In this document: positions 1 to 9,611 of the stretch, one piece after another
How positions within the stretch are numbered: the stretch's first letter is position 1
Layout of the letters: each line of letters begins with the position of its first letter
Origin: Shewanella sp. MTB7
GTDB taxonomy: Bacteria; Pseudomonadota; Gammaproteobacteria; Enterobacterales; Shewanellaceae
Assembly: GCF_027571385.1 (NCBI RefSeq)
Contig: NZ_CP085636.1
Span: 3,600,001 to 3,664,000, forward strand
DNA length: 64,000 bases
Direction of reading: 5' to 3'
Translations under genes and position numbers: made by a program
The notes under the pieces: generated by a model
What the model was told of the DNA's origin: nothing
Databases searched by the model: none
The model's input: the letters and a program-made list of their open reading frames with translations, nothing else

Positions 1-136
1 GCTAGTGGGTTTCCCCATTCGGACATCGTTAGCTCAAATGCTTGTTACTAGCTCGCCAACGCTTATCGCAAGTTACTACGTCCTTCATCGCCTCTGACTG
101 CCAAGGCATCCACCGTATACGCTTAGTCACTTAACC
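1..136 (-). rRNA. rrl: 23S ribosomal RNA, 5' end only
   Basis: Read on the minus strand, the gene begins at 136 with the universal GGTTAAG..GACTAAGCG start of bacterial 23S rRNA, followed by the conserved GGTGGATGCC segment. It runs off the left edge of the window, so only the first 136 bases are present. It is the third rRNA/tRNA block of the operon that starts near 3240. Confidence 0.97.
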
Positions 137-493
137 ATACAACCCACATAGGTTTTTCTCGCTTGCGATTTGCTATTTTGTCTGTATTGCAAGCTTCGTT
201 CGTCAGTCATGTAGCACGCTACACTCCTTCCTCTCTCAACTTACGGCTTAGACAAAAACGCAACTTGCTGCGCTGATATTATCTATCGTTCAAACGGGTA
301 AGTTTGAACGAGATGTATCGCAACTAATGGTGTTTACTTTCGCCAAAAGAATACTCTTGAACCATCGTTAAGATGATTCGGCACTTGATTTAAGTGTTTG
401 AGAACTCAATTATTTATTTTTCGCGCTAATGCTATTAACAATAAATAACTTACAAATAAGATATTTACTGTCCCTTTCACATTAACACTATCA

Positions 494-515
494 GCTTTCC
501 AAATTTTTAAAGAGC
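494..515 (-). promoter_or_regulatory. spacer boxA antitermination element before 23S
   Basis: The minus strand reads GCTCTTTAAAAATTTGGAAA, nearly the same as the boxA-containing segment that precedes 23S in enterobacterial rrn operons. BoxA RNA loads NusB/NusE to keep rRNA transcription resistant to Rho. The position in the 16S-23S spacer, downstream of tRNA-Ala, fits that role. Confidence 0.75.
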
Positions 516-527
516 GGGCTTAAAAAA

Positions 528-558
528 GCCAAAGATAAATTTTTCATTTATCTTTGGC
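528..558 (-). other. hairpin in the 16S-23S spacer
   Basis: A perfect 13-bp inverted repeat (528-540 against 546-558, five-base loop) lies between the spacer boxA and tRNA-Ala. It has no uridine tract on the transcribed strand. A processing or structural hairpin of the rRNA precursor is more likely than a terminator. The rest of 137-703 shows only spacer sequence, and I see no gene there. Confidence 0.5.
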
Positions 559-703
559 GTCTCTATATCCATGTGCATGCCTTACTTCTTGCTGGAAAAG
601 TAAGTCTACTTAAATAATCAAAAAACCTTTTTTTATTATTTAGCTAAGTAAATGGTTCATATACGAGAGTGTAGTGAACCAAAGTTCAAAACAATCAAGT
701 AAA

Positions 704-779
704 TGGTGGAGCTATGCGGGATCGAACCGCAGACCTCCTGCGTGCAAGGCAGGCGCTCTCCCAGCTGAGCTATAGCCCC
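704..779 (-). tRNA. tRNA-Ala (anticodon TGC)
   Basis: A 76-base cloverleaf starting GGGGCTATAGCTCAGCTGGG with encoded CCA. The anticodon stem CCTGC/GCAGG encloses the loop CTTGCAC, giving anticodon TGC. It lies in the 16S-23S spacer after tRNA-Ile, the usual order in gammaproteobacterial rrn operons of the Ile/Ala type. Confidence 0.97.
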
Positions 780-914
780 ATTTACATGCAGTCAAACAAA
801 CAATCAAATCCAACTTAACATTGGAAATTCCAAATCGAGTTTTAGCCGAAGCAAATTAATGCGACGTTTAGTTCACTAAACGAGTATTAATTTAACAAAG
901 GATAAACGAAGATT

Positions 915-991
<77 letters not shown>

Positions 992-1142
992 ATTCTTTTT
1001 GGTTTTTTAACCCTTACTCTTCGTTACTTTCATCATTTCTCAATCATGTAGGTGAACTACACTCATTGCGAGACTCTTCAAGTGCCTTGATTAAGAATCA
1101 AAATCCTCAAAAACAACCTTTCGATTATTTGCTCTTTCTTTC

Positions 1143-1168
1143 TATCAAGTAATCTGTGTGAACACTCA
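1143..1168 (-). other. 3' arm of the 16S processing stem
   Basis: These 26 bases, just 3' of 16S, are complementary to the leader segment 2955-2980 apart from one G-U pair. In the precursor the two arms pair and loop out 16S rRNA, forming the duplex that RNase III cuts in gammaproteobacteria. The pairing is read directly from the sequence; the RNase III role is known for the family. Confidence 0.7.
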
Positions 1169-1193
1169 ACAAGCATTGAGTTAGTCGTATAGG

Positions 1194-2748
<1,555 letters not shown>

Positions 2749-2954
2749 AGTTTTTTGCGTCATCCACCTTATAAGTAAGGCTAAATCAGCGGCTCAACGA
2801 ATTATACTGTTTTATAAATCTTACGATTTATAGTTTACATATTTCTATGGTCACTCAGCTCCCCTACTTCTTATAAAGAAATAAGAGATTCATTGAGATA
2901 ATTTTTTTTATTTACTGCGTTAGCAGAAAATAATTTCGAATAACTCAACACCTG

Positions 2955-2994
2955 TGAGTGTCCACACAGATTACTTGATAAATTGTTAAAGAGC
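2955..2994 (-). promoter_or_regulatory. rrn leader: boxA and 5' arm of the 16S processing stem
   Basis: On the minus strand 2981-2994 reads GCTCTTTAACAATT, the rRNA leader boxA bound by the Nus antitermination complex. The bases 2955-2980 that follow in the transcript pair with 1143-1168 beyond the 3' end of 16S to form the processing stem. Both elements sit about 210-240 bases upstream of mature 16S. Confidence 0.75.
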
Positions 2995-3045
2995 GTTGCA
3001 CTTACTAGTGCAGCCGTGACGCTAGGTCGTTGGCTTGGAATGCGT

Positions 3046-3073
3046 ATTTTACGTATTCCCTTTTCTGCGTCAA
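3046..3073 (-). promoter_or_regulatory. rrn promoter P2
   Basis: Minus-strand -35 TTGACG (3068-3073) and -10 TAAAAT (3046-3051), separated by 16 bp, with an A/T-rich stretch upstream. It points at the leader boxA and 16S, downstream of P1, as in the double-promoter layout of E. coli rrn operons. Confidence 0.65.
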
Positions 3074-3234
3074 GCCATTTTTAAACATTTAACATTGGAT
3101 GATGACTTCTTATACATAAAGTGTTCAAACAAAACTAAATAAAGACTTGATGCGAAGATCTCTTATTAAAAGTCTTCATTAACACTGCGTTGGATATCTT
3201 ATAGACATCGTCTCTACCGTGTCAGTGGTTGCGG

Positions 3235-3262
3235 ATTATAGGGAATTAAAAACCAAGCACAA
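3235..3262 (-). promoter_or_regulatory. rrn promoter P1
   Basis: Minus-strand -10 TATAAT (3235-3240) is followed by CCGCAACCACTGACACGG, almost identical to the start region of E. coli rrnB P1. The -35, TTGTGC at 3257-3262, is weak with 16-bp spacing. The discriminator fits a growth-rate and ppGpp regulated rRNA promoter, which is established for the family and not tested here. I see nothing else in 2749-3430 beyond the leader and the gmhB terminator. Confidence 0.75.
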
Positions 3263-3346
3263 GTGCTTTTTTCTATTTCAACACCGAGTGGATAGTTAAT
3301 CAGCACAGTGGTTGATTTTTGAATAGCACCAGTATATAAAGCCAGC

Positions 3347-3371
3347 AAAAAACACCAAGAACAGCTTGGTG
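3347..3371 (-). terminator. rho-independent terminator of gmhB
   Basis: A 7-bp stem CACCAAG/CTTGGTG with a five-base loop is followed on the minus strand by six uridines. It lies about 60 bases past the gmhB stop and insulates the rrn promoters downstream. Confidence 0.8.
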
Positions 3372-3432
3372 CTTTTAGTCTTTATTATTTTATAGCTAAT
3401 CAAACCCTATGTACTGTCATCAAATAGTATAA

Positions 3433-3984
3433 TTAGAGGCTTTTTAAGTATTCTGGTACATCTGCTATCGAGTTAAGTACGACGCTGGCTTCTGCGATCG
3501 CTTCATCAGTCACCTCTTTACCTGTACGCACTAGAATTCTGATCGGGATACCAGCAGCTTTAGCGGCAAGCATATCATCACGCTTATCTCCAACCATCAC
3601 AGATTGACTCAGATCTAATGTCAAGAATTCAGCGGCTGATTGCATCATGCCAGGCTTAGGCTTACGGCAGTCGCACTCTTGTTTATATTCACCAATGCCC
3701 TTTTCGGCGTGATGTGGGCAATAATAGATCCCGTCGAGCTCGACACCTTTATCTGCGAAATTCCAATCCATCCACTCTGTTAACGTATGAAACTGATCTT
3801 CTGTATAAAGGCCGCGTGCAATACCTGATTGATTGGTCACAACCGCCAGTTTAAATCCCATCTCTTTTATCGAGCGGCAGGCATCAAACACGCCTTCAAC
3901 GTATTCAAAGTCATCGACCATATGAACATAGCCATGATCAATATTGATAACACCATCTCTATCTAAAAAAACTGCTCGAGTCAC
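3433..3984 (-). CDS. gmhB: D-glycero-beta-D-manno-heptose-1,7-bisphosphate 7-phosphatase
   Basis: Removes the C7 phosphate of heptose bisphosphate in the cytoplasmic ADP-heptose pathway that feeds the LPS inner core. It is a HAD-superfamily enzyme: the nucleophile motif DRDGVIN is at residues 8-14 (Asp8, Asp10), motif II is VVTNQSG near 48-54, the zinc-binding loop CPHH..CDC is near 90-106, and VGDKRDD is near 136-142. The length of 183 residues is normal for GmhB. The start is a GTG preceded by GGGGAG eight bases upstream. It is a single gene facing the rrn operon, divergent from pepP. The 197-base gap to pepP must hold both promoters, which I cannot place with confidence. Confidence 0.95.
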   Translation of the reverse strand: MTRAVFLDRDGVINIDHGYVHMVDDFEYVEGVFDACRSIKEMGFKLAVVTNQSGIARGLYTEDQFHTLTEWMDWNFADKGVELDGIYYCPHHAEKGIGEYKQECDCRKPKPGMMQSAAEFLTLDLSQSVMVGDKRDDMLAAKAAGIPIRILVRTGKEVTDEAIAEASVVLNSIADVPEYLKSL

Positions 3985-4181
3985 GAGTTTAACTCCCCAA
4001 AATTATCTGCTGACATTATCCCACCCATCGCCATAAATTGCACCGCTAATCTCATGGACGTTAAACAGCAGGATTGAAATGAATAAAATATACAAATATA
4101 GTACAAAGAATCACAGAACTAATACCTGTCACCTACCGAGTTCACTTTTTACAGAGTAGCTGAAGCAATGAGCCTATATTT

Positions 4182-5501
4182 ATGAACATGACCTTATATC
4201 AAAGCAGACGAGCAGCCCTATTTAACACACTTCCAAAGAGTAGTGTTGTCATTCTTAGTGGCTACCAGCAAAAAGTAAGAAGTAAAAATATAAAGTATCA
4301 CTTCAGACAAGACAATGACTTCTTATACCTCACCGGATTCAATGAACCCGATGCAGTCGCTATTTTATGCTCAGATAAAAATACTGACACAGGTTATCGC
4401 TATACCTTATTGTGCCGTCCTAAAAATGAGGCTCTGGAAGTCAGCTTTGGTGAGCGTGCAGGGCTTACTGGCGCTATTAGCCAGTATGGCGCTGATGACT
4501 CTTTTGATATTGCCGAGCTCGAAAAGGTCGTTCTAGCTAAAATAGACCAGCATACTCACTTCTTTATTAGCGATGAGTGTGACCGCTTCAACACCCAGAT
4601 CACTGGCTGGTTAAATAATCAGCGGCGCAATAGCAGTTTCGACACTATTAAGCAGTACCGCAGTCTAACGCCACTGGCAAAGTACTTACACCCCATGCGT
4701 GTAATTAAAAGCGACGAGGAGATCGCTCAGATAAAAGCGGCTGTCGTTGCCTCAACCGCAGGGCATATCTCGGTAATGCAGGCCTGTAAAGCTGGCGTTA
4801 ATGAAGCGCTTCTTTCTGCAACGTTTAATTTTACTATCTCACAATTCGGCTGTACCGAGGTCGCCTACCCTAATATCGTCGCTGCAGGTAATAATGCCTG
4901 CTGTCTTCATTATGAAGAAAACTGCAGTGATATAGTCGATGGTCAAATATTGCTTATCGATGCTGGCGGAGAACTTGCTCACTATGCTTCCGACATCACT
5001 CGCAGTTATCCAGTCAATGGAAAGTTTACCAACTCCCAAAAAGCCATTTATCAATTAGTACTAAATGCACTTGATGCCGCCATTGCTAACGTTGCTCCCG
5101 GCACCGCTTGGAACACGCTTTATGAAACCTGCATGAAAGTCATGGCTAGAGGGCTACTTGAACTAGGTTTATTAAGTGGTACTCTTGAAGAGGTGATGGC
5201 CGCAGAGAGCTACAAACGTTTCACTGTGCATAAAACAGGTCATTGGTTAGGTATGGATGTACACGATGTTGGCCCATATCATGACGAAAACGGAGAATGG
5301 CGCAAACTTGAACCTGGCATGGTGTTCACCATAGAACCAGGGATCTACATTCCCCTTTCAGCAACCGACGTACCAGTAGAATACCGCGGTATGGGAATAC
5401 GCATTGAAGATGACATTCTTGTCACCCAACATGGCCATGATAATCTGTCAGTTCACATTCCAAGAACAATCGATGAGATCGAGAAAACCATGACGAGATA
5501 A
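4182..5501 (+). CDS. pepP: Xaa-Pro aminopeptidase (M24B)
   Basis: A cytoplasmic metallopeptidase that removes the N-terminal residue from peptides with proline, and often hydroxyproline, in second position. An N-terminal creatinase-like domain (about 1-170) carries the NDFLYLTGF segment. The pita-bread catalytic domain follows, with metal-ligand motifs LIDAGGE, ASDITRSYP, HKTGHWLGMDVHD, FTIEPGIY and GIRIEDD. The 439 residues match E. coli PepP (about 441). No strong ribosome site is visible; a second ATG two codons on is possible. It stands alone, but lies beside genes for hydroxyproline breakdown and could supply their substrate. That link is inference. Confidence 0.93.
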   Translation: MNMTLYQSRRAALFNTLPKSSVVILSGYQQKVRSKNIKYHFRQDNDFLYLTGFNEPDAVAILCSDKNTDTGYRYTLLCRPKNEALEVSFGERAGLTGAISQYGADDSFDIAELEKVVLAKIDQHTHFFISDECDRFNTQITGWLNNQRRNSSFDTIKQYRSLTPLAKYLHPMRVIKSDEEIAQIKAAVVASTAGHISVMQACKAGVNEALLSATFNFTISQFGCTEVAYPNIVAAGNNACCLHYEENCSDIVDGQILLIDAGGELAHYASDITRSYPVNGKFTNSQKAIYQLVLNALDAAIANVAPGTAWNTLYETCMKVMARGLLELGLLSGTLEEVMAAESYKRFTVHKTGHWLGMDVHDVGPYHDENGEWRKLEPGMVFTIEPGIYIPLSATDVPVEYRGMGIRIEDDILVTQHGHDNLSVHIPRTIDEIEKTMTR

Positions 5502-5606
5502 TTCTTGCTATGCCGATACATTTAGGGAAAGCAATAATTCCTCACTCTCCTTGAACGACATAGTAAATCAATGATAAACAACCATCATCGACCAAGAATA
5601 TGCGCA

Positions 5607-5631
5607 TAAAAAACGGGCACGGTTAGCCCGT
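5607..5631 (-). terminator. terminator of the ABM-domain gene
   Basis: Stem ACGGGC/GCCCGT with a seven-base loop, followed on the minus strand by a run of uridines (complement of 5607-5613). The hairpin overlaps the stop codon of the gene that ends at 5623. Confidence 0.75.
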
Positions 5632-5931
5632 CTCTGCAGATATCACCACACTGTACTTCTCAATAGCTGGCTTTCCGGTGAATGCCTCCTTGGGAAATGG
5701 ATTTTGATGAGACTGTTTGAAATCGTCACTTTGAAGCCAAATATCGAAAGCCTCTTCATTCTCCCAGGTTGTCAGCACGACATAAGGAGTCTCGCTCGTT
5801 TCAGGTTTTAACACCTGCATGGATACGAAGCCTGTTTGCTTGTTTATCTGCCCCACTCGCTTACTAAAGCGAAGTTCGAACTCATTTTGCCAACCTGATG
5901 CAACAGGGATTCGATTTGCCACTATATACAT
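5623..5931 (-). CDS. antibiotic biosynthesis monooxygenase (ABM) domain protein, HmoA-like
   Basis: A small cytoplasmic protein of the dimeric alpha/beta-barrel ABM fold, which includes heme-degrading and quinone monooxygenases. The N-terminal strand (MYIVANRIPV), the central helix with GFVSMQVL, the WENEEAFDIWLQSDDF motif and a short C-terminal strand are all visible. I start it at the second ATG, six bases after AGGA; an ATG two codons earlier would leave almost no spacing. The substrate cannot be told from sequence. It is a lone gene with its own terminator. Confidence 0.75.
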   Translation of the reverse strand: MYIVANRIPVASGWQNEFELRFSKRVGQINKQTGFVSMQVLKPETSETPYVVLTTWENEEAFDIWLQSDDFKQSHQNPFPKEAFTGKPAIEKYSVVISAETG

Positions 5932-5985
5932 ATTCATTCCTTTGTTTGATTAGAACCTAATATTATAGCTTTTCTTTATCGCCAG

Positions 5986-7284
5986 TTATGAGAACCTATC
6001 CACTCTGTAGGGCGTCAAATCGATATCGATTTGTTTCCCCCCTATCTGCTGGGTCACCAATTTAGCTGTGATAGCCGACCACGTTAATCCCAAGTGCTGA
6101 TGACCAAATGAGAAAAACACATTGGCATGATTAGGACAGGCCCCCAACACTGGTAAACTGTCTGGCAGTGAGGGTCTGAATCCTAACCACCGCTCACCGT
6201 CACTCGCCTTGGCATCACAAAAAAGCCCAGGCAGTAACGCTTTACCATGGGGAAATAAACAATCTGCGCGGGCATTAACCAAAGGCGCTTTTAGGCCACC
6301 AAATTCAACGGTTCCCGCTAATCGAGTTCCTTCACTCATAGGCGTAATAATGAATTTGCGATTATAGGAGGCAACTGGCCGCGACAAACCACTCTTTTGC
6401 GGCATCATCAAATGGTAACCTCGCTCACACTCAAGCGGCACTTTATGTCCCAACTGCTTAGCAAAAGGTTTTGACCAAGCACCGGATGCTATAAGCAACT
6501 TATCTGCTTTTAACACCTCCCCCGACACGAGGTTTAAACATACAGAGCTGATCTGAGGCACACCTACATCTATCGACTTCAGCTCATCGGTGATCAACTT
6601 CCCACCTAAGGCAACAAACGTTTTTGCAAAAGCTTGGCACAATTGATAAGGATCACTAGTATGTCCCACTTGGGTAAAGTACAAAGCATAAGTAATAGTG
6701 TCACTCAAGCTAGGCTCAAGCTCCCTGACCTCGATGCCATTAAGCAGTCTGACTTTAACCCCTGCTTCACGGTAATGTTGGAAGGTCTTTTCAACTTCTG
6801 CGATATCAGTTCCTTCAAATACCAGCAGGCTACCATTAAACAACAGTAAATCTTCGCAACCACAGAAAGTGGCCAGCTCACAGATGGCGGCAATAGAGGC
6901 TTGATTAAGTCGCTTGATAGCTTGACTGTTATGCGCCCTTTTAGTGGGCAACATATTAAGTAAAAAGCGCATAAACCAAGGCAAAGCCTTTAAAAAATAC
7001 TTAGGTTGGATACGAAAGGGTCCAAGCGGATCGAGCAGCATACCCGGTAATTTAGGTAACAGAGTAGAGTCTGCCAGTGGAAATACCTGCTCAGTGGCAA
7101 AATGACCAGCGTTGCCCTTAGATGCTCCTGCAGCCACACCCTCTTTATCTAAAATCTCGACCTGAAAACCCGCCCTTTGTAACTCTAACCCTGTCGCAAG
7201 CCCGACAATACCAGCACCGATAATGGTGACACTCTCTTTTGCCTTGCGCGGTTGCTCATGCTCTTTAGGATCCATCGATGCCAT
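5986..7284 (-). CDS. FAD-dependent D-amino acid dehydrogenase, probable cis-4-hydroxy-D-proline oxidase
   Basis: A DAO/DadA-family flavoenzyme. An N-terminal Rossmann motif VTIIGAGIVGLATG binds FAD, a short GASKGNAGH segment follows, and the C-terminal GFRPSLPDSLPVLG and FSFGHQHLGLTWS motifs are typical of DadA. It would oxidise cis-4-hydroxy-D-proline, made by the epimerase at 9.6 kb, to 1-pyrroline-4-hydroxy-2-carboxylate, probably at the membrane with electrons passed to quinone. I place the start at an ATG with GCAGGAGA just upstream (432 residues); longer versions overlap the preceding gene. It follows the 3-hydroxyproline dehydratase by 64 bases on the same strand, so the two are probably co-transcribed. 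Another D-amino acid substrate is possible. Confidence 0.85.
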   Translation of the reverse strand: MASMDPKEHEQPRKAKESVTIIGAGIVGLATGLELQRAGFQVEILDKEGVAAGASKGNAGHFATEQVFPLADSTLLPKLPGMLLDPLGPFRIQPKYFLKALPWFMRFLLNMLPTKRAHNSQAIKRLNQASIAAICELATFCGCEDLLLFNGSLLVFEGTDIAEVEKTFQHYREAGVKVRLLNGIEVRELEPSLSDTITYALYFTQVGHTSDPYQLCQAFAKTFVALGGKLITDELKSIDVGVPQISSVCLNLVSGEVLKADKLLIASGAWSKPFAKQLGHKVPLECERGYHLMMPQKSGLSRPVASYNRKFIITPMSEGTRLAGTVEFGGLKAPLVNARADCLFPHGKALLPGLFCDAKASDGERWLGFRPSLPDSLPVLGACPNHANVFFSFGHQHLGLTWSAITAKLVTQQIGGKQIDIDLTPYRVDRFS

Positions 7285-7348
7285 CGTTCTCCTGCCTTTA
7301 ATTTTATATCGACTGTCGAAGCTAACGTATTTGCTTTTGTTCAATAAC

Positions 7349-8389
7349 TTAACGCAACACAAAGCCCGTTTGAAAAATATCATCCGGGTCGACAATAAAT
7401 TGATGTTGACCCGTTATGTATGAGCGACCCGACACTTGTGGGATCACGGCTTGTTTACCGTGAAACTCACTCTGTCTTAAGGCGCTGACGATCATTCTTC
7501 CGTCGACAATACTCTCTATTATTAACGGTTGATTTAACTCTACTTCTCCTTTGGCATGTAATAAGGCAACTCGAGCAGCAACCCCTGTTCCCGTTGGCGA
7601 TCTATCCACTTCACCATCGGCAAACACGCACACATGACGTGAATGCGCTTGTGGGTCAGTCACCTTATTTGAGGTAAAGATGGTGCCATAGAGAAAACTT
7701 AACTCTTTTTCTAACGGATGGTTCAATACATGAGACTTCATCGCGGCATGCTTAATACGTCTACCTATATCTATCAGTTGTGATACGTTTTCTCGGCCAC
7801 AACTTATGCCCAACAGATCCGCATCGACATATGCATAGTAAGCACCACCAAAACCGATATCGTAATTGACCTCTCCAAATCCTTCGACCATAACAGAACA
7901 ATCTAACGACTCCGCCCATGAGTCCACATTCTCAAAGCTTGCTTGAATCTTACCATCAGCATCGCGCGATGCCTTGGCAGTAATAAGCCCTGCCGGTGCA
8001 TCGATTTTTATTATCCTAGACTCACTACCTAAGCTGATGGTGCCGGTTTCACACATCACTTTAACGAGCGCCAAAATACCGTGACCACACATACTGCTAT
8101 AACCTTCGTTATGCAAAAACAGCACCCCAAAATCCGCATCAGGGGTGATAGCTCTAGTAATGAGTGCACCATACATGTCCGCATGACCTCTAGGTTCATG
8201 CATCAACAAAGTGCGATAGTCATCTAAATGCTCGATCACATATTGGCGCATCTCCAATATGGTTTCACCCATAATATCCGGATAACCAGACATGATAATC
8301 CTCAGTGGCTCCCCTTCTGTATGGGCATCGAGTGTTATGAATTGTTGACGTTTGCTGACGATTTCAGAAGGTAGATCTTGAAGCTTCAT
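7349..8389 (-). CDS. trans-3-hydroxy-L-proline dehydratase (proline racemase fold)
   Basis: A member of the proline racemase superfamily. The first catalytic position is Cys101 in SSMCGHG. The second, normally Cys, is Thr266 in DRSPTGTG. Cys/Thr is the signature of trans-L-3-hydroxyproline dehydratases, which eliminate water to give 1-pyrroline-2-carboxylate, whereas racemases and epimerases keep two cysteines. The 346 residues fit the family. AAAGGA lies seven bases before the ATG. It is transcribed divergently from the deaminase/epimerase operon across a 190-base region with two candidate GntR operators. The ketimine reductase that would complete the route to L-proline is not in this window. 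Confidence 0.88.
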   Translation of the reverse strand: MKLQDLPSEIVSKRQQFITLDAHTEGEPLRIIMSGYPDIMGETILEMRQYVIEHLDDYRTLLMHEPRGHADMYGALITRAITPDADFGVLFLHNEGYSSMCGHGILALVKVMCETGTISLGSESRIIKIDAPAGLITAKASRDADGKIQASFENVDSWAESLDCSVMVEGFGEVNYDIGFGGAYYAYVDADLLGISCGRENVSQLIDIGRRIKHAAMKSHVLNHPLEKELSFLYGTIFTSNKVTDPQAHSRHVCVFADGEVDRSPTGTGVAARVALLHAKGEVELNQPLIIESIVDGRMIVSALRQSEFHGKQAVIPQVSGRSYITGQHQFIVDPDDIFQTGFVLR

Positions 8390-8411
8390 GGCCCATTCCT
8401 TTCAAATTATT

Positions 8412-8421
8412 TGCATGCAAT
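8412..8421. promoter_or_regulatory. candidate GntR operator O1 (TTGCATGCAA)
   Basis: A perfect 10-bp palindrome of the form TTG-N4-CAA. It lies just downstream of a plausible minus-strand promoter (-35 TTGGTT, 18 bp, -10 TACTAT near 8427) for the dehydratase/oxidase pair, where a bound repressor would block initiation. The related palindrome at 8484-8497 suggests that one regulator binds both. Confidence 0.5.
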
Positions 8422-8483
8422 ATATAGTATTTGACATTAATCGATACAACCAACAACAAAAATAGGGTTTTCTTTTTACATTT

Positions 8484-8497
8484 ATTGTATACAATAT
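8484..8497. promoter_or_regulatory. candidate GntR operator O2 (TATTGTATACAATA)
   Basis: A perfect 14-bp palindrome with core TTGTATACAA, the type of site bound by FCD-subfamily GntR regulators. It sits in the divergent intergenic region, 83 bases before the ATG of the DapA-family gene. The obvious candidate protein is the GntR/FCD regulator encoded at 12357. Confidence 0.55.
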
Positions 8498-8525
8498 ACC
8501 ATAGGTTTTTGGAATAATCCAAAAT

Positions 8526-8553
8526 TTGACATGATTCAATCTGTTTATATCAG
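8526..8553 (+). promoter_or_regulatory. putative promoter of the hydroxyproline operon
   Basis: TTGACA at 8526-8531 and TATCAG at 8548-8553 with 16-bp spacing. Transcription would start near 8560, leaving room for the AGAGG ribosome site and the ATG at 8580. The -10 matches the consensus at four of six positions, so the call is tentative. Confidence 0.4.
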
Positions 8554-8579
8554 TATCAAAAGTGAAAGAGGTCTTTAAG

Positions 8580-9494
8580 ATGAAAGTAAATTGGCAAGGT
8601 GTTTTCCCAGCAATCTCAACACAGTTTAATGATGACGGTTCGATTAACTATGAATCGAATGCCCGTATGCTGGAAGACCTCATCAATGACGGTATCGACG
8701 GTATCATTGCCCTAGGCACTATTGGCGAGAATGCCTCACTGAGTCCAACAGAAAAGCGCGAGTTTATTAAACACACTGTAGATACTGTTAAAGGCCGTAT
8801 CTTAGTCTTATCTGGTTGTACTGAAAATACCGCAGAGCAAGCAGCTCAATATGCTCAAGATATCGAAGAGATTGGTATCGATGGTTTAATGTTATTGCCT
8901 GCTATGGTGTATCGCGGTACAGATCGTGAGGTAATTGCTCACTACCAAACGGTCGCACGCTCAACTAAATTGCCTATCATGATCTACAACAATCCTGTTA
9001 GTTACGGCATCGACATTGATCTGGAGATGACAGCGATTCTTGCAGCAGAAGAGAACATCGTCGCAATTAAAGAGTCCACCACCGACACTCGTCGTTTGAC
9101 CGAGTTGCAATCACGCTTCGGTGACCGTTTCAATATTCTGTGTGGCGTTGACGATATCGCCCTTGAAAGTATTCTCTTAGGCGCGACAGGTTGGATCTCT
9201 GGTCTCACTAATGTATTCCCACGTGAATCGGTCACGCTATTTAAGCTAGCACGTGCTGGTCGTATTGAAGAGGCTCGCGAGATCTACCGTTGGTTTATGC
9301 CTTTACTACGTCTAGATACTATCCCTACTTTGGTTCAATGCATTAAGTTTGCCGAACAAGTCGTCGGTCGTGGGAGAGAAAATGTCCGTATGCCGCGCAT
9401 GAGCCTAATCGGTGAAGAGCGAGCTTATGTTGAAAATGTCATTAAAGAAGCTATGGCGACGCGTATCGATCTTAATAAGTACAACTTAGATTAA
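8580..9494 (+). CDS. DapA-family 1-pyrroline-4-hydroxy-2-carboxylate deaminase
   Basis: A class I aldolase-fold enzyme of the dihydrodipicolinate synthase family. Schiff-base Lys164 lies in VAIKEST and the conserved Tyr136 in MIYNNP; GTIGENASLS near 46-55 forms the substrate loop. In the hydroxyproline pathway this family deaminates and dehydrates 1-pyrroline-4-hydroxy-2-carboxylate to alpha-ketoglutarate semialdehyde, the substrate of the dehydrogenase two genes on. That context decides the name over a true DapA. The ATG at 8580 has AGAGG at good spacing; an in-frame GTG at 8562 would lie before that site. It is first in a three-gene operon. Confidence 0.88.
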   Translation: MKVNWQGVFPAISTQFNDDGSINYESNARMLEDLINDGIDGIIALGTIGENASLSPTEKREFIKHTVDTVKGRILVLSGCTENTAEQAAQYAQDIEEIGIDGLMLLPAMVYRGTDREVIAHYQTVARSTKLPIMIYNNPVSYGIDIDLEMTAILAAEENIVAIKESTTDTRRLTELQSRFGDRFNILCGVDDIALESILLGATGWISGLTNVFPRESVTLFKLARAGRIEEAREIYRWFMPLLRLDTIPTLVQCIKFAEQVVGRGRENVRMPRMSLIGEERAYVENVIKEAMATRIDLNKYNLD

Positions 9495-9527
9495 GGGTTA
9501 ACCACTACCTGTTTCCTCTTTGACATT

Positions 9528-9559
9528 ATGGGTGAATAAATTGACTATCTATCACCCAT
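9528..9559 (+). other. inverted repeat between deaminase and epimerase genes
   Basis: Perfect 8-bp arms ATGGGTGA (9528-9535) and TCACCCAT (9552-9559) flank a 16-base loop. The right arm covers the upstream candidate ATG of the epimerase at 9558. No uridine run follows, so it is not a terminator. It may stabilise mRNA or hide the upstream start. Confidence 0.4.
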
Positions 9560-9611
9560 GTTCACAGCTTATCTTAGCCAAGAGGAACTGGAAAAATGGA
9601 GTAAGATTGAG

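Noticed and set aside
8562..8579. GTG start for the DapA-family gene
   Set aside because: The AGAGG ribosome site lies after it and is correctly spaced for the ATG at 8580.
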